NCBI RefSeq assembly: GCF_001974875.1
Contig: NZ_MTQD01000013.1
Location: 103,655 to 167,654 of the forward strand
DNA: 64,000 nt
Reading direction: 5' to 3'
Source: Pseudoalteromonas sp. EB27
GTDB taxonomy: Bacteria > Pseudomonadota > Gammaproteobacteria > Enterobacterales > Alteromonadaceae
The translations under genes were made by a program, and so were the position numbers. Positions 8,653-17,146 of this stretch are shown one piece after another. Below the pieces are notes generated by a model. It was not told where the DNA came from. It saw nothing but the letters and a program-made list of their open reading frames with translations, and made no database searches. Each line of letters begins with the position of its first letter. The first letter of the stretch is position 1.

Positions 8653-9555
8653 ATGTATTTAAGCTTTTTTAATTTAAGTGAAATGCCTTTCACGTTAACC
8701 CCTAACACAGAGTTTTTTTGTGCACTTGAACCGCACCATGAAGCGATGCAAGTGTTAACAACAGCTATTGAAATGGGTGAAGGGTTTATTAAAGTCACTG
8801 GTGAAGTTGGGACTGGTAAAACGCTACTTTGTAGAAAGCTATTAAACCAACTTGAGCCAGATTACATTGTGGCTTATTTACCTAACTCTTATTTAAGCCC
8901 AGAAGAGCTTAGATGGGCGATTGCCATTGAGCTGGGTATGGACGTAGATAAAGCATTAGATCAGCAAGCACTAGGGCAGCTTATAAATCATCACTTACTC
9001 GACTTACAAGAAGATAATGAGCGTGTAGTGCTTTTGATAGATGAGGCGCAATGCTTGAGTTGGGAGACTCTAGAGGCGCTGAGATTATTTACAAACTTAG
9101 AAACAGAAAGCGAAAAACTAATTCAAGTTGTGTTATTTGGGCAACCTGAACTTGATGAAAAGCTGGCAAACAACAAAGTAAGGCAATTACGCCAACGTAT
9201 CAGTTTTTCGTATAAATTACGGGCGATGACTGGCGCTGAGGTTGTTTATTATATTAATCACCGCTTACAAGTTGCAGGGTTTAATAGGCCTCCTTTATTT
9301 AATAATAGTATGGGGCTCAAAATTGCTAGAGCTAGCCGTGGAATTCCTAGGTTAGTTAATATTTTATGCCACAAAGCACTATTACAAGCTTACGGTGAAG
9401 GGTTAAATATAATAACAAATCGCCATATTCAACTTGCCATAAAAGATACTGAAGACTGCGCAAAGTATCGAACCGGACAATATTGGAGCTACAGCGCGTT
9501 AATGTTTAGTGTTTTAGCTATTGCTGCCATATGGGTATGGAGGCAGTTGTTATGA
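8653..9555 (+). CDS. mshM: MSHA biogenesis AAA ATPase MshM (ExeA-like)
   Basis: This 300-residue ATPase begins YLSFFNLSEMPFTLTPNTEF, a start characteristic of the ExeA/GspA family. It has Walker A GEVGTGKTLLCR, Walker B VVLLIDEAQCLS, a sensor region (LFGQPELDEKL) and the arginine-finger region SRGIPRLVNILC. A single membrane helix at the extreme C-terminus (about 280-298) probably anchors it to the inner membrane with the ATPase in the cytoplasm. ExeA relatives help insert or assemble the secretin through peptidoglycan. The stop overlaps the mshN start as ATGA. Confidence 0.93.
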   Translation: MYLSFFNLSEMPFTLTPNTEFFCALEPHHEAMQVLTTAIEMGEGFIKVTGEVGTGKTLLCRKLLNQLEPDYIVAYLPNSYLSPEELRWAIAIELGMDVDKALDQQALGQLINHHLLDLQEDNERVVLLIDEAQCLSWETLEALRLFTNLETESEKLIQVVLFGQPELDEKLANNKVRQLRQRISFSYKLRAMTGAEVVYYINHRLQVAGFNRPPLFNNSMGLKIARASRGIPRLVNILCHKALLQAYGEGLNIITNRHIQLAIKDTEDCAKYRTGQYWSYSALMFSVLAIAAIWVWRQLL

Positions 9556-10694
9556 GCGTTATAAATAATATGCTTAAAAATATTGAGCAACGAGAAGCTA
9601 AACAAGTAAGTATTCAAGAAGGTATAAGTTTAAAGCCGATATATGATGTAAAAAATATTGCATTTAAAGCCGTAATTTTACTTATTATGCTAAGTGTCAT
9701 TTTTTTAGCATACCTATATTTACCGACCGCCGACAAAAAAGAGACTCAACGTGAGTCTGTGTTACCACAGCAAAAAATGGTCGCGGTTCTAAGCTCTAAT
9801 TTATCTGATTATCAAGATGAAAAAAGCAATGTAGAACCTTTAGTTGAGCAAGATGTTGTGAAAACGGTTGTGCAAGTTGAGCAAATAAAACCAGAAGTGA
9901 ATGATTTAGCTGAATCCAAGTTGAGTGAAGCAACATTACTGGTTTCTCAACCAACGGCTGAGCCAGTTGTAATTGCCGAGGTTAAACAAGGCCCTGCACT
10001 AGCTAAAGATAATATATTGGTAACTAGTGAAGCTATTGTCAGCAAACCAAAAATTACTCCAATGATTAAAACTAAGTCTCAAAATACTATGACTAAAAGC
10101 GTGGCAGAAGCTAAGTCGCCACAGGCTTTATTGATTGAGCAATTAGCCGCAGCTAAACAAGCAATACAGTTTGGCTTATACAACGAAGCCATTAGTGATT
10201 TAAATATTATTTTAGCGCAATCGCCTTTACACGTAGAGGCTCGAAATTTACTAGCTGCAACCTACTTTAAACAACAAGATATAAATTCAGCACAACAGGT
10301 TTTGCAAGCGGGTATTCGCCAAAACCCTAACGTACTTGAATGGCGTGTAATGCTAAGCAAAATACTCATTATGCAACAGCAGTATGAAGGAGTATTACTG
10401 CTTTTAAGTGATGAATTTGAGGCTCAAGCGAATCTTGATTTTTGGGTGTTGCAAGGTACTGCAGCACAAAGTGCGAGTAAGCACTATAAAGCACTTGAAA
10501 GCTTTAAACATCTTACACAACTACAGCCTAGTCAAGCTAAGTGGTGGCTGGCACTTGCAACCTCAAAAGATGCATTAGGAGAGTACCTCGATGCTAAACA
10601 GCTTTACAAAGTGGCTCTAGATTTAGGTGGATTAAATACAGCTATGACGCAGCATGCATTACAGCGTTTAGTTGCGCTAAAGGAGGCCGTATGA
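9552..10694 (+). CDS. mshN: MSHA biogenesis protein MshN (TPR protein)
   Basis: I chose the ATG at 9552 (MSVINNMLKNIEQRE) because it has a GGAGG at 9539-9543 with 8-nt spacing and overlaps the mshM stop as ATGA. An ATG at 9531 would add seven unconvincing residues. The 380-residue protein has a short cytoplasmic N-terminus, one membrane helix (about 38-58) and a long Val/Glu/Lys-rich periplasmic linker. The C-terminal half carries TPR repeats (for example AIQFGLYNEAISDLNIILAQ and LATSKDALGEYLDAKQLYK). It is taken to act as a periplasmic assembly factor; its exact role is not settled by sequence. It ends overlapping mshE by 4 bp. Confidence 0.9.
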   Translation: MSVINNMLKNIEQREAKQVSIQEGISLKPIYDVKNIAFKAVILLIMLSVIFLAYLYLPTADKKETQRESVLPQQKMVAVLSSNLSDYQDEKSNVEPLVEQDVVKTVVQVEQIKPEVNDLAESKLSEATLLVSQPTAEPVVIAEVKQGPALAKDNILVTSEAIVSKPKITPMIKTKSQNTMTKSVAEAKSPQALLIEQLAAAKQAIQFGLYNEAISDLNIILAQSPLHVEARNLLAATYFKQQDINSAQQVLQAGIRQNPNVLEWRVMLSKILIMQQQYEGVLLLLSDEFEAQANLDFWVLQGTAAQSASKHYKALESFKHLTQLQPSQAKWWLALATSKDALGEYLDAKQLYKVALDLGGLNTAMTQHALQRLVALKEAV

Positions 10695-12418
10695 GACCTA
10701 GTTTAAAAATGCGCTTAGGGGATTTACTTGTTCATGAGCACATGATCACCGAAGCGCAACTAAGCGAAGCGCTAAACGTTCAAGCTGCGACGGGTCGTAA
10801 ATTAGGTTCGACGCTTATTACACTTGAGTTTATTAGTGAACCACAACTATTACGTTTTTTAGCGCAGCAATTACAAGTACCTTTTTTAGATATATCACAG
10901 CGAAAAATATCAGCTGATGTATCTAAGCTTTTATCTGAGGTTTATGCACGTCGCTACAGAGCATTAGTAATTGAAGACAATGGTGACTCTGTTTTAGTCG
11001 GGATGAGCGATCCTGCTGATCTAAGGGGGCTTGATCAACTTGCAACTATGCTTGCTCCTAAACGAATAGATTTAGCTGTTGTACAAGAAAGTCAAATAAT
11101 GGCTGCGTTTGACAACGTATATCGTCGTACAGATGAAATTACTAACTTTGCAGCACAACTCCATGAAGAATATCAAGACGTAGAAGAGTTTGATTTAAAC
11201 TCTTTAGGTGATGAAACATCTGATGCAACCGTTGTAAAGCTACTGCAATCAATATTTGAAGATGCTGTGCAAGTTCGCGCATCTGATATTCACATTGAGC
11301 CAGATGAAGGTTTGCTTCGCATTCGTCAACGTGTAGATGGCATATTACAAGAGCACACTCTTAACCAAGTAAAAATAGCATCGGCACTCGTGCTACGTTT
11401 AAAGCTTATGTCGGGATTAGATATATCTGAAAAACGCCTCCCTCAGGATGGTCGCTTTAATATAAAAGTGCGTAGCCATAGTATTGATGTGCGCCTATCT
11501 ACTATGCCCGTTCAGCATGGCGAATCAGTTGTAATGCGTTTGCTTGATCAATCAGCAGGATTATTATCGTTAGATGAAACAGGCATGCCAGTACACATAT
11601 TAAAACGTGTACGCAGCATTATAAAACGTCCTCATGGCATGGTTTTAGTTACTGGGCCAACAGGCTCAGGTAAAACAACCACACTATACGGTGCATTAAG
11701 TGAGTTAAACCAACAAGAAAGTAAAATTATTACAGTAGAGGATCCCGTTGAGTATCGTATTGGCCGTATTAACCAGGTACAAATAAATAATAAAATAGGG
11801 CTGAGCTTTGCAAGTATTTTACGGACCGCTCTAAGGCAAGATCCTGACATTATAATGGTTGGCGAAATGCGTGACCAAGAAACCGTAGATATTGGATTAA
11901 GGGCCGCTTTAACAGGCCACCTCGTACTATCAACGTTACATACCAACGATGCAATTACCAGTGCTATGCGCTTAATCGACATGGGCGCACCAGCCTATTT
12001 AGTTGCAAGTTCACTGCGCGCGATTATTGCTCAGCGATTAGTAAGACGAGTATGTAATGACTGCAGAGTACCGTACTTGCCAGATCGCCAAGAATTAAGT
12101 TGGTTAAAATATTTAGGCGAAGAGATTACAGATGCTCAATTTTCTAAAGGGCAAGGTTGCACTGCATGTAATCACAGTGGATATAAAGGGCGTGTTGGTA
12201 TTTTTGAGCTACTCGAAATGGATGATGCGATGATGGATGCATTACGGGTTAACGACACACAAGGTTTTGCAAAAGCAGCTAAAAATAGTGCTAACTTTTC
12301 ACCACTTTCAACAATGGCACTAAATTACGCTAAGCAAGGTATTACCTCTTTAGATGAAGTATTTAAAGTGGCTGAATATATCCCAGAAATTGTAGGGGAT
12401 ATTGATGCAACTATATAG
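10691..12418 (+). CDS. mshE: MSHA pilus extension ATPase MshE (GspE/PilB family, c-di-GMP-binding N-terminus)
   Basis: The 575-residue hexameric extension ATPase has an N-terminal MshEN domain (about 1-145) holding two tandem copies of the c-di-GMP-binding pattern. One starts R8-L9-G10 and ends at Q31; the other starts K38-L39-G40. The first copy has His where the motif usually has Gly (HEHMIT). The ATPase core has Walker A GPTGSGKT (322-329), an Asp box and Walker B (RQDPDIIMVGEMRD), and a His box (LSTLHTNDA). A zinc-binding pair CNDC and CTAC lies near the C-terminus. MshE of Vibrio cholerae is known to be activated by c-di-GMP, so pilus assembly here is probably c-di-GMP-dependent too. It overlaps mshN by 4 bp and mshG by 14 bp. 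Confidence 0.95.
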   Translation: MRPSLKMRLGDLLVHEHMITEAQLSEALNVQAATGRKLGSTLITLEFISEPQLLRFLAQQLQVPFLDISQRKISADVSKLLSEVYARRYRALVIEDNGDSVLVGMSDPADLRGLDQLATMLAPKRIDLAVVQESQIMAAFDNVYRRTDEITNFAAQLHEEYQDVEEFDLNSLGDETSDATVVKLLQSIFEDAVQVRASDIHIEPDEGLLRIRQRVDGILQEHTLNQVKIASALVLRLKLMSGLDISEKRLPQDGRFNIKVRSHSIDVRLSTMPVQHGESVVMRLLDQSAGLLSLDETGMPVHILKRVRSIIKRPHGMVLVTGPTGSGKTTTLYGALSELNQQESKIITVEDPVEYRIGRINQVQINNKIGLSFASILRTALRQDPDIIMVGEMRDQETVDIGLRAALTGHLVLSTLHTNDAITSAMRLIDMGAPAYLVASSLRAIIAQRLVRRVCNDCRVPYLPDRQELSWLKYLGEEITDAQFSKGQGCTACNHSGYKGRVGIFELLEMDDAMMDALRVNDTQGFAKAAKNSANFSPLSTMALNYAKQGITSLDEVFKVAEYIPEIVGDIDATI

Positions 12419-13625
12419 CTATAAAGCGAAAGACAGCAAAGGTGTATTGGTAAAAGGCCAATTAGAAGCGAGTAACCAAGCTGGCGTAGCCGATAGTTTA
12501 ATGAAGCGTCAATTTATACCAATATCAATTTCTTTAGTTGAAACAAAAAATAATATTAAAATTTTTGATAATTTATTTGTCGAAAAAATAACACTAGACG
12601 ACATGATTATGTTTTCTAGGCAAATGTATTCGCTATTAAAAGCAGGTATTCCAATTATACGAGCAATGATTGGGCTGGCAGATACAACACAAAATAAAGA
12701 ATTTAAAAATGTATTGATGGAAGTTACCAGGCAACTTGAGCAAGGCCGTGACTTATCCAGTGCAATGGCGATACATAACGAAGTATTTAGCCGTTTAACC
12801 GTGTCAATGGTTATGGTTGGTGAAGGTTCTGGTCGATTAGAGGATGCATTTTACCAACTCGCTATTTATTTTGAAAAAGAGCAAGAAACCCGCAAACGAA
12901 TAAAAGCAGCAATGCGCTACCCCACTTTTGTTATTTTGGCTCTTGTAGCAGCAATGGTTATTTTGAATATTTTTGTAATACCTACCTTTGCGAGCATGTT
13001 TGCCAAGTTTGATGCCGAATTGCCATTAATGACACAAATACTAATTGGTACTAGCAGTTTCTTTGTTAATTTCTGGTGGTTGTTGTTGATCATGGGTATT
13101 GGCGCGGTATTCGCATGGAAGCGTTATTTAAATACAGATACTGGGCGCTTTAAGTGGGATCAATATAAATTAAAAATTCCATTTATTGGCGATATTCTAA
13201 AACGTACTTTGCTTGCGCGCTACAGCCAAAGTCTAGCTATGGTATTGCGCTCTGGTGTACCTATGACCACGGGGTTATCGCTTACTGCGCATGCAGTAGA
13301 TAATAGTTATATGGAAAAAGCGATTGTTACTATGCGCCAAGATATAGAAAAGGGCGATAGTTTACTTAGAGCGTCAAAAAGCTCTGAGCTGTTTTCTCAG
13401 CTTGTATTACAGATGGTTGCGGTGGGAGAGGAAACTGGTCGGGTTGATGAGCTATTACAAGAGGCTGCTGATTATTATGAGCGTGAAGTTGATTACGATC
13501 TACGTAGTTTAACTGCAAAAATCGAACCTATTTTAACTGTGTTTGTTGCCATTATGGTGCTGATTTTAGCGTTGGGTATTTTTATGCCTATGTGGAACAT
13601 GATGTCAGCGATTAAAGGTAATTAA
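12405..13625 (+). CDS. mshG: MSHA inner-membrane platform protein MshG (GspF/PilC family)
   Basis: This 406-residue polytopic protein has two T2SSF domains. The first starts FSRQMYSLLKAGIPIIRAM and the second ARYSQSLAMVLRSGVPMTTGLSL; each is followed by VGEGSGRLED / VGEETGRVDE motifs and membrane helices (about 170-190, 220-240, 375-400). I prefer the ATG at 12405, with AGGGGA at 12393-12398 and 6-nt spacing, over the TTG at 12402. It forms the platform turned by MshE. Only 4 bp separate its stop from the next gene, so no separate mshF gene lies here. Confidence 0.94.
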   Translation: MQLYSYKAKDSKGVLVKGQLEASNQAGVADSLMKRQFIPISISLVETKNNIKIFDNLFVEKITLDDMIMFSRQMYSLLKAGIPIIRAMIGLADTTQNKEFKNVLMEVTRQLEQGRDLSSAMAIHNEVFSRLTVSMVMVGEGSGRLEDAFYQLAIYFEKEQETRKRIKAAMRYPTFVILALVAAMVILNIFVIPTFASMFAKFDAELPLMTQILIGTSSFFVNFWWLLLIMGIGAVFAWKRYLNTDTGRFKWDQYKLKIPFIGDILKRTLLARYSQSLAMVLRSGVPMTTGLSLTAHAVDNSYMEKAIVTMRQDIEKGDSLLRASKSSELFSQLVLQMVAVGEETGRVDELLQEAADYYEREVDYDLRSLTAKIEPILTVFVAIMVLILALGIFMPMWNMMSAIKGN

Positions 13626-13629
13626 CCAA

Positions 13630-14214
13630 GTGATTGCGTCAAAGGCTTACTCAAAAGGTTTCTCATTATTTGAGTTAGTTATTGTTGTTATTTTACTGGC
13701 AGTAATTTTGAGCTTTGCTATACCTCAATATATAGGTATTAAAAATCAAGCGCATAATGCGAGCGTAGACGCTATTGCAGGTGCTTTCTCATCGGCCGTT
13801 GGCATGGTTAGGGGTCAATGGGAATTAGAAGGAAGACCAAGCAGTAGGTCAAACAAAACATTTGTTAATTATGGAGGTGTAATAGTTGGTATTGATGGAG
13901 TGTTAGGTACACCAACAAGCGATGAAACAGAAAAAAAAGATACTCGTGCAGAAGCTATAAATGCTAATAAATGTCGCCAAGTTTTAAATGTAATTTTACA
14001 AGACGCACCCAGTAGTACGTTAAGTGATGAAATATCAAGAATAAAAAGTGTAAGTTTTTTAGTTAGGTACAATGCAGAAAGTACGCAATGCGACTACTAT
14101 TTAACTCATACCATTGATATTAAAAGTATACCTACTAATACGAGTGAAATATCAGGTTTAACAGGTTTTTCATACTTTGCTAAAACAGGCAAAGTAAAAA
14201 TATTTAAAAATTAA
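13630..14214 (+). CDS. mshB: MSHA minor pilin MshB
   Basis: This type IV prepilin-like protein has a short leader ending KG, with predicted cleavage before FSLFELVIVV, and the conserved Glu at +5 of the mature protein. A hydrophobic helix follows, then a 160-residue globular domain. The start is a GTG at 13630, 4 bp after mshG. Two cysteines (in NKCRQVL and TQCDYYL) may form the disulfide usual in minor pilins. Position directly before mshA supports MshB. Confidence 0.87.
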   Translation: MIASKAYSKGFSLFELVIVVILLAVILSFAIPQYIGIKNQAHNASVDAIAGAFSSAVGMVRGQWELEGRPSSRSNKTFVNYGGVIVGIDGVLGTPTSDETEKKDTRAEAINANKCRQVLNVILQDAPSSTLSDEISRIKSVSFLVRYNAESTQCDYYLTHTIDIKSIPTNTSEISGLTGFSYFAKTGKVKIFKN

Positions 14215-14236
14215 GTAATTAAAAAGAGGCTTACTT

Positions 14237-14788
14237 ATGAAAACGCAATCGTTAAAAAGTTTACCAATGAATAAACAAGCAGGTTTTACACTTGTTGAAT
14301 TGATCATCGTAATTGTTATTTTAGGTATTTTAGCAGTTACCGCCGCACCTCGTTTTTTAAACTTGCAAGGTGATGCAAATGCTTCAACTCTAGAAGGCTT
14401 ACAGGGCTCTATTCGCAGTGGCATGAATATTGTGAATGGCAAATCTATTATTGCTAGTGATCACAAGAAAGATGAAGCGGAAGTTACTGTAGATACTGGT
14501 GCCCCTGTTCCAACTGTATATGGTTATCCAGCAGCTTCACTCATTGCATTCAATGCATTTTTGGATGTAGATTTTGCGGACGGAACTGCTACTGGAGCAA
14601 CAGTGGATGGTGGTGATTTTAACCTTGTAGAAACTACCGTGACTGATGGTGAACAGGTAATTATCTTTCCTAATAGTTATGTACAAACAGACGATTGTCG
14701 AATTGAGTATACAGAAGCTAGTGACGGTGGTTCTGGATCTGTTGTAGTAACTCCACCTACTATTACACTTGTTACTACGGGCTGTTAA
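14237..14788 (+). CDS. mshA: MSHA major pilin MshA
   Basis: The prepilin has leader MKTQSLKSLPMNKQAG and a predicted cut before FTLVELIIVIVILGILAVTA, with the invariant Glu5. The start at 14237 has AGAGG at 8-nt spacing; an internal ATG at 14267 lacks one. The mature protein is about 167 residues. PRFLNLQGDANASTLEGLQG after the hydrophobic helix is typical of MshA pilins. Cysteines in TDDCRIEY and at the C-terminal residue (TTGC) would enclose a C-terminal disulfide loop. This is the most likely main shaft subunit, used for attachment to surfaces and for phage and haemagglutinin interactions in relatives. Confidence 0.92.
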   Translation: MKTQSLKSLPMNKQAGFTLVELIIVIVILGILAVTAAPRFLNLQGDANASTLEGLQGSIRSGMNIVNGKSIIASDHKKDEAEVTVDTGAPVPTVYGYPAASLIAFNAFLDVDFADGTATGATVDGGDFNLVETTVTDGEQVIIFPNSYVQTDDCRIEYTEASDGGSGSVVVTPPTITLVTTGC

Positions 14789-14796
14789 CTACATAA

Positions 14797-15288
14797 ATGA
14801 TAAGCAGTAGTAAGCAACGATTGCGTGGCTTCACACTCATTGAGTTAATTATTACTCTAGTGATATTGGGAATACTGTCGGTAACGGCAGTTCCCAAATT
14901 TCTGGGCAGCTCAACAGAAGACGCCTATTCGTATCGCGATCGTACTTTAAATGCACTGAGAACAGTGCAGCTACGTGCAATGCAAAATACAGCGACAACA
15001 AGTTGCCATACTCTTTATATTACCTCCACACTTATTGCTCCCCCCACACCCGATACATGTACCGGTGGAGCAGATATTAATAACACCGATCATTTAGTGG
15101 TACAAATAAACACGCAAAGAAGTGATATAGCATTTAGTGCTTTAGATAGTAACGCGAATATATTTACCCAAATTAGTTTTGATCCTTTAGGTAAATCAAA
15201 TCAAACCTGCACTTCGCAGTGTCGAATAGATGTTGGATTAGCTGGCGTATGCATAAGTGGTGAAGGGCTTATCTATGCGTGCCCTTAA
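14797..15288 (+). CDS. mshC: MSHA minor pilin MshC
   Basis: This 163-residue prepilin has the leader MISSSKQRLRG with cleavage before FTLIELIITLVILGILSVTA and Glu5. Several cysteine pairs follow (TSCHTLYI, PDTCTGG, QTCTSQCRIDVG, GVCISGEG, CP at the end), more than in its neighbours. It lies 8 bp after mshA and overlaps mshD by 14 bp. It is assigned as MshC from its order. Confidence 0.87.
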   Translation: MISSSKQRLRGFTLIELIITLVILGILSVTAVPKFLGSSTEDAYSYRDRTLNALRTVQLRAMQNTATTSCHTLYITSTLIAPPTPDTCTGGADINNTDHLVVQINTQRSDIAFSALDSNANIFTQISFDPLGKSNQTCTSQCRIDVGLAGVCISGEGLIYACP

Positions 15289-15826
15289 AGTAAAAGGCTT
15301 TACTTTAATTGAGCTTATTATTGGCATCGTCATGTTTGCGATTGCATTGAGCATTATTACCGCGCTCATTGCCCCTCAAGCAAAGAAAAGTGCAGAGCCA
15401 ATTATTGCTTTAAGAGCCTCTGAATTTGGTCAATCATTAATGAACGAAATCCAAAGTAAGTCGTTTGATGAGCACAGTGATAGAAGCGCACCTTTTAGAC
15501 GTTGCGGCGAAACAACCTTAGGTGCAGAGCCTTGTACCGCAATAGATGATTTAGGCGCGGATGACTTAAGTACAGGCCTAGAAACCCGAACCAGTTATAA
15601 CGATGTAGATGACTATATTGCACTCTCTAATCAGCCTATTACTAATAGCTTAGGTGAGGTGTTAAGCGAGTACAGTGACTTTAACTTAGTTATTAAAGTT
15701 GAGTACGATAGCGACTTTAACGAATTGACCATTAACGATGGCAAAACCTTTAAGCGTATTACTATTGAAGTAACATCACCCTTAGGGGAAGTTTACGGAT
15801 TTAGTGCATATAAAGGGAATTACTAA
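15275..15826 (+). CDS. mshD: MSHA minor pilin MshD
   Basis: This is a prepilin with the very short leader MRALKVKG and mature start FTLIELIIGIVMFAIALSII with Glu5. I choose the ATG at 15275 because GAAGGG at 15262-15267 sits 7 nt upstream. An in-frame alternative start at 15257 would make a longer leader. The gene overlaps mshC, and its stop overlaps the mshO start by one base (TAATG). The globular domain holds one Cys pair (RRCGETTLGAEPCTA). It is probably a minor tip or priming pilin. Confidence 0.87.
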   Translation: MRALKVKGFTLIELIIGIVMFAIALSIITALIAPQAKKSAEPIIALRASEFGQSLMNEIQSKSFDEHSDRSAPFRRCGETTLGAEPCTAIDDLGADDLSTGLETRTSYNDVDDYIALSNQPITNSLGEVLSEYSDFNLVIKVEYDSDFNELTINDGKTFKRITIEVTSPLGEVYGFSAYKGNY

Positions 15827-16665
15827 TGCAAGCAGCTAAATACCAAAATGCATTTACCCTTATAGAACTATTACTTGTCATGGTTATTATTGGTATTTTA
15901 GCCGTAAGTGCATTTTCATTTATTGGTGCTGGGGTCAGTATTTATTCGCAAGGTGTTGAACGCCAAGAAGCAGTAGCCCAGGCCAGATTTTTAATAACGC
16001 GACTTAGTAAAGAACTTCGCCACGCTACACCAAATTCGTTAAGGCTTTCTTGCGATAACAGCACTAGCGGAGCGTGCAGTGCTCAGCAGTGCTTAGAATT
16101 TACGCCGTTTTTATCGGCGACTCACTATACAAATTACCTACCTACCGTAGCGCCTTATAATGTTAGCGCTGTTGATTTTGAACTTAATAATTTAACGCAG
16201 CCGCAAGCTGGAGATTGGGCAACTATTTACCCATTAAGCAGTGCTGATATATACGATGAGAATAATAGTAAGCGCTTGCAAGTATCAGCATTTAATAGTT
16301 CAGCGAGCGAAATTGATGAGTGGCAATTTAGCAAAGCATTTGCCCAAGAGTCGCCGAGTAAACGCCTTTATTTACTCTCTCAACCTGTAAGTTTTTGCGT
16401 TGAAGGGCAGTATTTATATAGATATACCAATTACGGTTTTACTGTTAATCAACTAGATGCCGTGAGCTTACAAATAAGCAGTGGTGTTAAACGTGATTTA
16501 TTAGGTATTTACATTGCCAATAATTTAGCTAGCGATTTGTTTTTTACTCTTGATTCACTCTCCCTAAAAAGAAACGCTGTGCTTAATGTGAATGCGCAAA
16601 TGCAATTTAACGATACTGAAGTAATGAATTTTAACCATGAGGTGCATATTCCTAATGTACCTTAA
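15826..16665 (+). CDS. mshO: MSHA pilin-like protein MshO
   Basis: This 279-residue prepilin-like protein has mature start FTLIELLLVMVIIGILAVSA after the leader MQAAKYQNA. The residue before the cleavage site is Ala rather than the usual Gly, although MshO-type minor pseudopilins do vary here. Glu5 is kept. The large globular part has a Cys cluster (LSCDNSTSGACSAQQCLEF) and resembles the bulky minor pseudopilins (GspJ-like) that cap the tip. It is translationally coupled to mshD (TAATG) and overlaps mshP. Confidence 0.86.
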   Translation: MQAAKYQNAFTLIELLLVMVIIGILAVSAFSFIGAGVSIYSQGVERQEAVAQARFLITRLSKELRHATPNSLRLSCDNSTSGACSAQQCLEFTPFLSATHYTNYLPTVAPYNVSAVDFELNNLTQPQAGDWATIYPLSSADIYDENNSKRLQVSAFNSSASEIDEWQFSKAFAQESPSKRLYLLSQPVSFCVEGQYLYRYTNYGFTVNQLDAVSLQISSGVKRDLLGIYIANNLASDLFFTLDSLSLKRNAVLNVNAQMQFNDTEVMNFNHEVHIPNVP

Positions 16666-17146
16666 AAAAAATCATCACGGAAAAGCCTTACCCAGTAAAC
16701 AAAAAGGGAACTTAATAATTGTTTCTTTGGTAATTATTGTTGCTTTATTAGCACTAGGATTAGCATTAGTTAAAGTGCTTTCTGGTGCATCTCAACAAAA
16801 TACGATTGAGTACTACGGGGCTCGCGCTTTTATGGCAGCACAAAGCGGCCTAGAAAGCGGCTTAACGCAACTATTTCCAGTAAACAACTCAGTGCAAAGC
16901 TGTGCATCAGTTACAACTAATTTAACCTTTCAAACTGCATATTTAGCTAATTGTAACGTGCTGGTGAGTTGCGATGAATATATAGACCTACCCGACAGCA
17001 GCACAACAAACGGGCTTGTTAATATTTATTACTTACAAAGTAGTGCAACGTGCGCCGCAATTAATTGCCCTGTAGGAAATGATTGCAGAAAGGATTATTG
17101 GGAAACACAAAGAACACTCAGTGTGGAGGCTAAAACTTTACCATGA
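16655..17146 (+). CDS. mshP: MSHA biogenesis protein MshP
   Basis: This is a small single-span protein, about 163 residues from the ATG at 16655 (MYLKKNHHG). The ATG at 16637 would add six residues and is also possible; a GAGGTG at 16639-16644 favours 16655. The hydrophobic segment (LIIVSLVIIVALLALGLALV) begins after KQKGN but lacks Glu5. This resembles PilX/GspK-like components, with AARAFMAAQSGLESGL-type helix features (ARAFMAAQSGLESGL). The Cys-rich C-terminal part includes SCDEY, ATCAAINCPVGNDC. It ends overlapping mshQ by 4 bp. Confidence 0.85.
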   Translation: MYLKKNHHGKALPSKQKGNLIIVSLVIIVALLALGLALVKVLSGASQQNTIEYYGARAFMAAQSGLESGLTQLFPVNNSVQSCASVTTNLTFQTAYLANCNVLVSCDEYIDLPDSSTTNGLVNIYYLQSSATCAAINCPVGNDCRKDYWETQRTLSVEAKTLP

